From assembly GCA_012798155.1 (NCBI GenBank), contig JAAZNR010000540.1, forward strand, positions 1 to 5,001: a DNA stretch of 5,001 bases, in the 5' to 3' direction. The stretch's first letter is position 1; every line of letters starts with the position of its first letter. The notes under the pieces are model-generated. The model worked only from the letters and a program-made list of their open reading frames with translations, did not search any database and was not told the DNA's origin. This stretch comes from Thermogutta sp. (GTDB lineage Bacteria > Planctomycetota > Planctomycetia > Pirellulales > Thermoguttaceae). Positions 1-5,001 of this stretch are shown here, piece after piece. The translations under genes and the position numbers were made by a program.

Positions 1-75
1 CGGCCGGCGCCCCGCCGGGGCCCGGAACCCAAGGCTGATCGGCCGGCGCCGGGTGGCACTGGCGGCTTGCCCGGC
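1..75. repeat. GC-rich leader with a direct repeat and short hairpins
   Basis: The 11-mer CGGCCGGCGCC occurs at 1-11 and again at 40-50. A perfect 5-bp stem with a 3-base loop (GCCCC-GCC-GGGGC) lies at 9-21. A 6-bp stem GCCGGG/CCCGGC at 48-53 and 70-75 encloses a 16-base loop. No coding frame is convincing here. Short GC-rich hairpins of this kind are common between genes in planctomycetes. One of them could end transcription of a gene left of the window, but none is followed by a T-run, so it is not called a terminator. Confidence 0.4.
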
Positions 76-96
76 AGCGAGGGAAAACGGTAAGAT
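67..96 (+). promoter_or_regulatory. Weak candidate sigma70-type promoter for the DUF262-HNH gene
   Basis: TTGCCC at 67-72 and TAAGAT at 91-96 are separated by 18 bases and lie about 50 bases before the GTG start at 144. Each box is only a partial match to consensus, and the -35 box overlaps the 3' arm of the hairpin at 48-75. It is the best candidate seen in the leader, but planctomycete promoters are poorly predicted by this consensus. Confidence 0.25.
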
Positions 97-143
97 TGGT
101 GGCATGAGCAACCGGCCGGGACATCGAAAAGGCGTCCGGCACC

Positions 144-2099
144 GTGCGGAAAGACGCCCTTCTTGACGAAATCAGTAGACGGCTGGAGCAGAAGACGCAC
201 GGCGAATCGTTGTTCACAATACCCAGGTTTTTGGCTCAAGATGCCCCCATGGACGCGATCACCACGTTTTCGAGCGACAAGGAATCCCTCTACGAGGTTC
301 TGAAGGCAATCTCGGTCGGTCGGTACCAGTTACCGGAATTCCAGCGTGGGTGGGTGTGGGATGACGCCCACATCGTGAGCCTTCTGGCCAGCGTCTCTCT
401 GTCCTACCCGATCGGTGCGGTGATGATGCTGGAAAACGGAAACCCCGCCGTGCGATTCAAGCCCCGGCTCGTCGAGGGCGTCGAGTTGAATTGCGATAGA
501 GAGCCGGAGCGGTTCATCTTAGACGGCCAGCAGCGTCTCACGTCCCTCTACCAGTCTTTATTCCGGCGTAAGCCCGTCAAAACGCGTGACGGGAAGAACC
601 ATTTCATTTACCGCTGGTATTACGTGGATATGGCCAAGGCCCTCGACCCCAGTCTGGATCGCGAGGAGGCGATTCGCAGCCTGCCGGAAGACAGGCGGAT
701 CAGAAGCTCCCGCGGCGAGATTCTGGAGGACTACTCGACGCCGGCGGCAGAGTTCGCCCACGGCCTCTTCCCGCTTTCGTGCGTGTTCGATTGCGCTGAA
801 TGGCGATGCAGTTTCAACGCGCATTGGGGCCACGCTCCCGACAAAACCAAGCTCTTCGACCAGTTCGAGCGGAATGTCATCAAGCGGTTCGAACAGTACC
901 AGCTTCCCGTCATCAAGCTCCTGAAGGAAACCCCCAAAGTTGCCGTCTGCCAGGTCTTCGAGAAGGTGAACACGGGCGGCGTGTCGCTCAAGGTGTTCGA
1001 GCTGGTCACGGCTTCCTTCGCAGCGGACGGGTTCAACCTGCGGGAAGATTGGGAAGGCAGGCACGACCCTTACGGTCGCAAGGTCGTCGGGGGACGCAAA
1101 GACAAAATCCACGAGCAGAAGGTTCTGCAAGCCGTGGGTGCCGACGAGCTGCTGCAAGTGATCTCGCTTTTGACGACCTTCGACCGCAAGCAGCGCGATC
1201 CAAACGCCCCGGTCAGTTGCAAACGCAGCGATATCCTCGAGCTCTCATTGAATGATTTCAAGAAATGGGCGGACAAGGCTGTTGCCGGCTTCCTGAGCGC
1301 CGGCAAGATTCTGTACCAGCAGAAACTCTTCGCGAGCCGCGACCTGCCGTACACCACGCAACTCGTTCCGCTAGCGGCGATCCTGGCCGTATTGGGGGAC
1401 AAGGCGCTGAACGATTCGATCCGCGGCAAGCTGATTCGTTGGTATTGGTGCGGGGTGTTCGGCGAGTTGTACGGCGGAGCCATCGAAAGCCGTTTCGCGC
1501 GCGACCTCGTCGAGGTCTTGAAGTGGATCCGCGAAGGAGGTCCCGAGCCATCCACGGTGGCGGAATGCAACTTCGCCCCAAACCGGCTACGCAGTCTCCG
1601 CACGCGAAACAGCGCCGCCTACAAGGGCTTGCACGCACTTCTCATGCGCGACGGCTGCCTCGACTTTCGCACGGGCGAGCCTATCGAGATGCAATCGTAC
1701 TTTGACGAAGCGATTGATATTCATCACATCTTTCCTCGCGACTGGTGCCAAAAGAACGGGATCGATTTAGTCGAGCGCGACTCCATCATTAACAAGACGC
1801 CTTTGAGCTCTCGCACGAACCGTATCATCGGAGGCAACGCCCCAAGCGTCTATTTGCGCAAGCTTCGGGATGATCACGGAATCAGCGAAGATCGGCAGCG
1901 GCAGATTCTGGAATCGCATGCGATCGAACCTTCGGCGATCCTGGCCGACGATTTCCGGGCCTTCTACGACGCGCGGCGGGAAGCCCTTCTCACTCGCATC
2001 GAGCGCGCAACGGGCAAAGCGATTCCGCGAGATCTAGCCGTGACCAGCGACGAGCAGGAGGAAATCAGCGACGAGCCGGAGGAGGTTGCTCAACCCTGA
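144..2099 (+). CDS. DUF262 and HNH domain protein (GmrSD/SspE/BrxU-like restriction endonuclease)
   Basis: Probable single-chain cytoplasmic defence nuclease of 651 residues. The N-terminal DUF262 (ParB/Srx-like) domain begins near residue 40. It contains the FQRGWVWDD segment (67-74), the nucleotide-hydrolysis signature DGQQR (127-131) followed by LTSL, and the family block VFEKVNTGGVSLKVFELVTA (271-290). The C-terminal part has an HNH/DUF1524-like site: IDIHHIFPRDW (524-534) with asparagines N550 and N559 downstream. In characterised relatives (GmrSD, SspE, BrxU) the DUF262 part hydrolyses nucleotide or senses DNA modification and the HNH part cuts DNA; which modification this one would recognise cannot be read. 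The length suits a fused protein. The chosen start is GTG 144, with AAAAGG at 127-132 as its ribosome site. ATG 249 (residue 36) is a credible alternative, because many relatives begin close to that point. No modification methylase is adjacent, as expected for a type IV enzyme. The tail is acidic (residues 634-648). All key motifs are intact. Confidence 0.9.
   Translation: MRKDALLDEISRRLEQKTHGESLFTIPRFLAQDAPMDAITTFSSDKESLYEVLKAISVGRYQLPEFQRGWVWDDAHIVSLLASVSLSYPIGAVMMLENGNPAVRFKPRLVEGVELNCDREPERFILDGQQRLTSLYQSLFRRKPVKTRDGKNHFIYRWYYVDMAKALDPSLDREEAIRSLPEDRRIRSSRGEILEDYSTPAAEFAHGLFPLSCVFDCAEWRCSFNAHWGHAPDKTKLFDQFERNVIKRFEQYQLPVIKLLKETPKVAVCQVFEKVNTGGVSLKVFELVTASFAADGFNLREDWEGRHDPYGRKVVGGRKDKIHEQKVLQAVGADELLQVISLLTTFDRKQRDPNAPVSCKRSDILELSLNDFKKWADKAVAGFLSAGKILYQQKLFASRDLPYTTQLVPLAAILAVLGDKALNDSIRGKLIRWYWCGVFGELYGGAIESRFARDLVEVLKWIREGGPEPSTVAECNFAPNRLRSLRTRNSAAYKGLHALLMRDGCLDFRTGEPIEMQSYFDEAIDIHHIFPRDWCQKNGIDLVERDSIINKTPLSSRTNRIIGGNAPSVYLRKLRDDHGISEDRQRQILESHAIEPSAILADDFRAFYDARREALLTRIERATGKAIPRDLAVTSDEQEEISDEPEEVAQP
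2045..2086 (+). repeat. 21-bp imperfect tandem duplication in the acidic tail
   Basis: Two adjacent 21-bp units, 2045-2065 and 2066-2086, match at 18 of 21 positions. They encode SDEQEEI and SDEPEEV in the reading frame of the DUF262-HNH protein. Because the length is a multiple of three, the duplication lengthens the acidic tail without breaking the frame. The second unit also contains GGAGGAGG (2078-2085), a strong ribosome-binding sequence placed just before the next frame. Confidence 0.75.
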
Positions 2100-2311
2100 G
2101 CAGCCCGGCTCTATGGACCGACTTCCCGAAGCTGCTTGAGGAGATCGAGACCCGCATCCGGCTAGGCCAAAGCCGCGCCATGCAGTCGGTCAAGGCCGAC
2201 CTGGTGCGTGCGGGTGCCTTTGGCGGCCGTCAACAAAGCCTCGACGGAAACGGTTCGCCGAACGCAAACACTGCCGGAAAAGCCGGCCGCGGCAGCCGGG
2301 CGCAACACTAA
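2096..2311 (+). pseudogene. Truncated remnant resembling the N-terminus of a DUF1016 (YhcG-type) nuclease
   Basis: The frame runs 71 codons to a TAA at 2309-2311. It begins at CTG 2096, which overlaps the preceding TGA stop as CTGA. This is the usual ATGA coupling junction with one base changed, and GGAGGAGG at 2078-2085 sits 10 bases upstream. Residues 6-25 (LWTDFPKLLEEIETRIRLGQ) and on to VKADLV (32-37) resemble the opening helix of DUF1016 proteins, where a leucine-rich stretch with RI..AQ..A...V..EL is followed by LYW.IG. After residue 37 the resemblance stops and the rest is a Gly/Ser/Asn-rich stretch. DUF1016 proteins are normally more than 300 residues and carry a C-terminal PD-(D/E)XK nuclease domain, absent here. 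It is read as a broken second gene of the DUF262 operon. A short functional coupled peptide, possibly starting at ATG 2180, is not excluded. The family link rests on pattern recognition only. Confidence 0.4.
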
Positions 2312-2313
2312 TT
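2301..2313. repeat. Left arm of an interrupted palindrome flanking the element
   Basis: ACACTAATT (2305-2313) is the exact inverse of AATTAGTGT at 3212-3220. Beyond it, CGCA pairs with CGCG at 3 of 4 positions. With the 882-bp insert and one 8-bp repeat removed, the two arms form one hairpin with loop CGGTACGC between two convergent genes. It may have been a hairpin terminator for one or both strands, but there is no T-run. Confidence 0.6.
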
Positions 2314-2321
2314 CGGTACGC
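2314..2321. repeat. 8-bp direct repeat, left copy (probable target-site duplication)
   Basis: CGGTACGC here is identical and in the same orientation at 3204-3211. It sits directly outside the inverted end that begins at 2322. The bases on either side of the repeat do not continue the direct match, so the duplication is exactly 8 bp. This is the mark left by cut-and-paste or copy insertion with an 8-bp stagger. Confidence 0.7.
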
Positions 2322-2345
2322 CAGTTGTCTCAAACCGGTTGACAC
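2322..2345 (+). repeat. Terminal inverted repeat, left end
   Basis: It matches the reverse complement of 3180-3203 at 23 of 24 positions; the one difference is C2343. Inside it, 2327-2345 is an imperfect palindrome (arms GTCTCAA and TTGACAC around ACCGG). Confidence 0.8.
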
Positions 2346-2373
2346 CTTCCGGGGAGCCGATCAGCTATGACTC

Positions 2374-3141
2374 TTACAGTCCGCTACTGTACTTGCCCGA
2401 TGCCACATCGACGAACAGATAGTGAACACGCTTAGCGAAAAGGTGGTCCAGGGGTATGTGAAGTTTATTCTGGTAAGCTGATTTGATGATCGTCCGCCAT
2501 TCCTGTGCCTCCTTCGGGCAGTTCTGGTTTTGCTGCGAGTCGCCCAAGAAGTAAACGAACAACAATCGGGCCGGTTGGTTAACTTTGTTCAAAAGGAAAT
2601 GCAGCACGGCCAGCCGGTTGGCAACTTGGTAGTAGCGTCCCAGCCATGCCTTGGCGACCGATTGCAGGGGAGTCTTGTTCGGGTCAATTCCCATCGCCTC
2701 ACGACACGAATCGAGTGCGGCTTCGATCTTCTTCAGACTCTCGCCACGAGCACCACATTCTGCGCCAGCAGTGAATTCTCCTTCGTGCGCCTTCGCCTCT
2801 ACAAGCAGCCACTCGCTGCCTTGCCCCTGAATGGCGATCCGTCCAACGGCGTCCCAGCTTGGAACTCCAGCTCGATTCACTTCTCCGGGGCGACTGTCTG
2901 GCCAATACTGTTTCCACTCCTCCCCGCCGTAATCGGCAAGGAAATCAACGCTCTTAATCTCGCCATCCCCAAAGTCGGCGTTCGTGTTGAACGGATGGTC
3001 AAGCCAATCAACCGAAGTGACCTGCCGGGTGCCGTCAGGGTCAACCGTCGTCTTCACCGCATCGGTGAACACACTTCGGTGCCTGCCCATAAAGCGAAGG
3101 AGTTGCCATTCGCTGCCGTAGCCGTATCCCATTCTGCCCAT
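2374..3141 (-). CDS. Putative PD-(D/E)XK-like nuclease, sole gene of the IS-like element
   Basis: The protein has 255 residues. It starts at ATG 3141-3139, preceded by GGAGGA (3149-3154) with a 7-base spacer. A longer reading from TTG 3213 is open, but it would start outside the inverted repeat and has no better ribosome site. The N-terminus MGRMGYGYGSEWQLLRFMGRHR looks like a conserved signature of a hypothetical-protein family I recall without a function. The likely catalytic core is D97 in SWDAVGRI, then a strand and E115-A-K117 in WLLVEAKAHEGE. This order (Asp, about 17 residues, Glu-x-Lys) is typical of PD-(D/E)XK phosphodiesterases. A second conserved-looking block is YYQVANRLAVLHFL (170-183), followed by the hydrophobic strand ARLLFVYFLG (191-200). 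No signal peptide or membrane segment is seen, so it should be cytoplasmic. A nuclease role is inferred from the motif only. It may be cargo such as a defence or restriction gene, or the mobility enzyme of the element. It converges with the upstream operon and reads in the same direction as the gene at the right. Confidence 0.75.
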   Translation of the reverse strand: MGRMGYGYGSEWQLLRFMGRHRSVFTDAVKTTVDPDGTRQVTSVDWLDHPFNTNADFGDGEIKSVDFLADYGGEEWKQYWPDSRPGEVNRAGVPSWDAVGRIAIQGQGSEWLLVEAKAHEGEFTAGAECGARGESLKKIEAALDSCREAMGIDPNKTPLQSVAKAWLGRYYQVANRLAVLHFLLNKVNQPARLLFVYFLGDSQQNQNCPKEAQEWRTIIKSAYQNKLHIPLDHLFAKRVHYLFVDVASGKYSSGL

Positions 3142-3147
3142 CGCTAA

Positions 3148-3169
3148 GTCCTCCAGTATTTCGTCCTCC
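3148..3169 (-). promoter_or_regulatory. Ribosome-binding site deciding the ATG 3141 start, with a second identical heptamer
   Basis: GGAGGAC occurs twice on the minus strand, at 3169-3163 and 3154-3148. The second copy is correctly spaced for ATG 3141. The first has no start codon behind it at a useful distance. No convincing promoter boxes are seen between the right end of the element and this site. Confidence 0.6.
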
Positions 3170-3179
3170 GGAACGCAAC

Positions 3180-3203
3180 GTCTCAACCGGTTTGAGACAA
3201 CTG
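3180..3203 (-). repeat. Terminal inverted repeat, right end
   Basis: This is the inverted partner of 2322-2345. It contains a perfect 19-bp hairpin at 3180-3198: GTCTCAA, loop CCGGT, TTGAGAC. The perfect form here and the one-mismatch form at the left suggest that the palindrome is part of the end's recognition structure. Confidence 0.8.
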
Positions 3204-3211
3204 CGGTACGC
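3204..3211. repeat. 8-bp direct repeat, right copy (probable target-site duplication)
   Basis: CGGTACGC is identical to 2314-2321 and abuts the right end of the element at 3203. Confidence 0.7.
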
Positions 3212-3224
3212 AATTAGTGTCGCG
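3212..3224. repeat. Right arm of the interrupted palindrome
   Basis: AATTAGTGT (3212-3220) is the exact inverse of 2305-2313, and CGCG then pairs with CGCA at 2301-2304 with one mismatch. The arm lies downstream of the stop of the minus-strand gene at 3286, so the restored hairpin would sit in the convergent intergenic space. The rest of this gap (3225-3285) is GC-rich with no gene and no clear terminator. Confidence 0.6.
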
Positions 3225-3285
3225 CGGTACTTGGAGCAGTAGTTGTAACATGCGGCGTTGCGGGCCGGCGGGGGGATGCTTCGGC

Positions 3286-5001
3286 TCAGGGCATGGCCAC
3301 GGCGTCGCTCGGCGCCGCCCGGAGGCCGATCGCCAGCCAGCCGTCGTCCATTTGAATGCTCGCCACGGTGAGCGGACCGGCCGCCGCCCAATCGCCTTCC
3401 AGTTCGACCGGCTCGAGGGCGATTTCCGGCCGGAAGATCTTGCCGAAGCGTCGCTCCAAGAGCCGCCGCAGGGTCTGTTGGCTGACCGAGAGATGGTCCT
3501 TTTGTGGGTCGAAATCGGGCGGGAAGGCGGTCGGCTCTGCCTCGCGGAGGAGGACGAAGCCGGCGTCTCGCCGTTCCAAGCGGTAGGCCGCCGTCACGTC
3601 CATGGCGGCATAGCGGCGATCCCCCTTCTCGTAGGCCTCCCCGCGGAATTGCACGACCGCCCGGCCGTCGTCGAACCGCACCGTGATGGGTCGCGCCGGG
3701 GGGAACTGCACGGCCCAGGGTTCCGAGTCTTCCGATTCCAATTCCGGCGGGAGTCTGCCGAGGAGATCGGTGACGATTTCGCGGAAACGTTCTTCCCGGA
3801 GGAACATGCCCGCCAAGGCCCCTTCGGCCATGTTGTTGAAGAACGTCTGGTGAAGCCGTACAGTGAGGTCGCCGGCGGGGGGTGCGGGCGGTTCGCCTGC
3901 CGCCGCCAGGGCGAACGGCCCACCGCGGCGGGCTTCCACTCGCAGGGCCTGTTCGTCGGTACGGAAGTCGAGGACCTCGGGGAACAGGTCGCGATCCAGC
4001 AGCGGCCGACGAAACCGCTCCTCGAAGGCCGTCCGCAATTCGTTCAAGCGTTCGTCCGCCTCGCGGTCGATGCGGCGATTGAGACGGAACTCCGCCCGGC
4101 GGGAGGCCTCCCACTCCGCCGCCGGCTTCTGCTTGAAGGTCCGTTTCCAGGCGATCTTCTCCACGCAATTGCCGCGGCAGGTCACGTCCACGTCCTGGAT
4201 TTTGGTGCGGGTGCGGGCGTCCGCGTCGGCGGGAAGGATCTCGACTCCCGCGGCGGAGATGCGGACCACTTTCCGTGCGGTGAAGGGCGTGTCTCCTTGG
4301 GAATAGATGCGTGCCGGACCGTTGTAGCCGACGGTGTCGGCCGCGATCGAGCCGGTGACTTCGATCGCCAGTTCGGCGCGGTCCGAGGCGGGCAAGAGTC
4401 GCAGCGTGCGGCGGCCCACGATGTGCCCCGTGCCGCGGACGTCCGTGCCCAGGATGATCTCGCGTACCGGCTCGGTCGTGTCCACCGGCTTCGTAAAGCC
4501 CTTCGCCAAGAGGTCGGCCGACACCTCCACGAATAGGTTGGATTGTCCGAACTCCCGTTCCACGGTCGCCACGACCTGTCGTCCGCGGTCCATCAGGTCC
4601 AGCCATTCCAAGACGGCTTGGATGCGACCGGCAACGGCGGGGTCGTGCGATTCCCGATAGGCCTGAATCAGCGGGGGCAACTCATCGAGGGCCTGACCCA
4701 GCTTTTCCGGCAGCGAGGCGTCGTCCACGGCGCGGGAGCGGACGATGAACTGACGCAGGGCGCGGCGGACCTCGACGAAGCAGGCGAGTTTCAAGCCCTC
4801 GTGACCCGCCGCGAACTTCGCGTACACGGCCCCCAACGTCTCCAGGGAGGGACCGGCAGGCTTCTTCAGTTCGGCGGCCAGTTCGTCCAGCCGCAGGTAT
4901 TTTCGCCAGTTGTCGCCCTGCCCCTTGTCGCGGTCGAGGCGGGCTTGCAGCCGGTCCACGGCCTCGATCAAACGTTGTTTGGCCGCCGACACGTCGCTTG
5001 C
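3286..5001 (-). CDS. Conserved hypothetical planctomycetal protein, 5' end outside the window
   Basis: The frame is open from the right edge to a TGA at 3288-3286. A GTG at 4992-4990 could start a 568-residue protein. However, three more sense codons precede it at the edge, no ribosome site is visible, and the first residues are already helical body. The true start, perhaps with a signal peptide, is therefore probably outside. Numbered from the GTG, residues 1-145 are mostly helical. Residues 150-285 look beta-rich, with SNLFVEVSADLL (151-162), an ILGTDVRGTGHIVG segment (180-193) and the pair C272/C276, possibly a disulfide. Residues 290-345 form a charged helix (coiled-coil-like) with many Arg and Glu. 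The C-terminal half contains FFNNMAEGALAGMFL (384-398) and repeated beta strands. I recall similar proteins from planctomycetes, with no known function and no domain name I can assign. The C-terminus is intact. GC and codon use match the flanking genome rather than the element. Confidence 0.8.
   Translation of the reverse strand, partial: ASDVSAAKQRLIEAVDRLQARLDRDKGQGDNWRKYLRLDELAAELKKPAGPSLETLGAVYAKFAAGHEGLKLACFVEVRRALRQFIVRSRAVDDASLPEKLGQALDELPPLIQAYRESHDPAVAGRIQAVLEWLDLMDRGRQVVATVEREFGQSNLFVEVSADLLAKGFTKPVDTTEPVREIILGTDVRGTGHIVGRRTLRLLPASDRAELAIEVTGSIAADTVGYNGPARIYSQGDTPFTARKVVRISAAGVEILPADADARTRTKIQDVDVTCRGNCVEKIAWKRTFKQKPAAEWEASRRAEFRLNRRIDREADERLNELRTAFEERFRRPLLDRDLFPEVLDFRTDEQALRVEARRGGPFALAAAGEPPAPPAGDLTVRLHQTFFNNMAEGALAGMFLREERFREIVTDLLGRLPPELESEDSEPWAVQFPPARPITVRFDDGRAVVQFRGEAYEKGDRRYAAMDVTAAYRLERRDAGFVLLREAEPTAFPPDFDPQKDHLSVSQQTLRRLLERRFGKIFRPEIALEPVELEGDWAAAGPLTVASIQMDDGWLAIGLRAAPSDAVAMP

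Larger units (their letters stand above)
2322..3203. mobile_element. IS-like element of 882 bp with one PD-(D/E)XK-like gene and no recognised transposase
   Basis: The ends are inverted copies: CAGTTGTCTCAAACCGGTT and onward, 23 of 24 matching (2322-2345 against 3180-3203). A second short match, TTCCGG, lies further in (2347-2352 and 3168-3173). Exact 8-bp direct repeats flank both ends. The only gene inside is the minus-strand PD-(D/E)XK-like frame, which fills about 87% of the unit. The interior is visibly richer in A and T than the flanking genes, suggesting transfer. Ends starting CAG with an 8-bp duplication are reminiscent of ISAs1-type elements, but this is a weak analogy. It could be a non-autonomous cassette mobilised by a transposase elsewhere in the genome, or a minimal element using its own protein. 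Confidence 0.7.

Noticed and set aside
558..1157. Long minus-strand open frame inside the DUF262-HNH gene
   Set aside because: It mirrors the codon pattern of the plus-strand gene, whose motifs are intact over the same bases; no ribosome site or recognisable domain.
2322..2345. Integron attC-type recombination site
   Set aside because: Two inverted, near-identical copies with flanking 8-bp direct repeats fit transposon ends; the RYYYAAC/GTTRRRY core pairs are not properly present.
3180..3198. Rho-independent terminator
   Set aside because: The hairpin is symmetrical but short and has no T-run on either strand, and it lies upstream of the gene it would have to terminate.
2322..3203. Firm assignment of the element to the ISAs1 family
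   Set aside because: Only the CAG tip and the 8-bp duplication agree; without a transposase or a database comparison of ends the family cannot be named.
3139..3213. TTG 3213 as start of the PD-(D/E)XK-like gene
   Set aside because: It would begin outside the element, in the duplicated 8-bp target region, while ATG 3141 has an ideal GGAGGA at 7 bases and a conserved-looking N-terminus.
3217..4536. 439-codon plus-strand open frame opposite the planctomycetal gene
   Set aside because: High-GC antisense shadow; the minus-strand product has a coherent protein composition and family resemblance, this one does not.
1..5001. CRISPR array, tRNA or rRNA genes
   Set aside because: No regularly spaced repeats, no cloverleaf-like segment and no rRNA-like sequence were seen.

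Overview
The window looks like chromosomal DNA of a planctomycete. The main reason is the long minus-strand gene at the right, which resembles hypothetical proteins I know only from Planctomycetes. The high GC of the flanks and the short GC-rich intergenic hairpins fit this. The assignment comes from recognition, not from a search.

Layout: (1) 1-143 is a GC-rich leader with a direct repeat, small hairpins and a weak candidate promoter. (2) 144-2099 (+) encodes a 651-residue DUF262 + HNH protein of the GmrSD/SspE/BrxU type, a probable nucleotide-dependent anti-phage nuclease. (3) 2096-2311 (+) is a short frame starting at a CTGA junction with the previous stop. Its first ~37 codons resemble the N-terminus of DUF1016 (YhcG-type) nucleases, after which the resemblance ends, so it looks like a decayed or truncated partner gene. 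(4) 2322-3203 is a compact, IS-like element of 882 bp. It has inverted ends matching at 23 of 24 positions, beginning CAGTTGTC, and an exact 8-bp direct repeat (CGGTACGC) immediately outside each end. It carries one minus-strand gene of 255 codons with a PD-(D/E)XK-like core and no recognisable transposase. (5) 3286 to the right edge (-) is the planctomycetal conserved hypothetical gene, whose 5' end lies beyond the window.

The most interesting point is the element. Rejoining its flanks across one copy of the 8-bp repeat recreates a palindrome (ACACTAATT - 8 bp - AATTAGTGT) lying between two convergent genes. The element therefore seems to have inserted into the loop of a pre-existing hairpin. 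Two readings remain open: a transposase-less cassette moving a nuclease gene with help in trans, or a minimal element whose PD-(D/E)XK-like protein is itself the mobility enzyme. Together with the DUF262-HNH gene and the DUF1016-like remnant, the left two-thirds of the window reads as a small, decaying defence locus next to a housekeeping-type planctomycetal gene.
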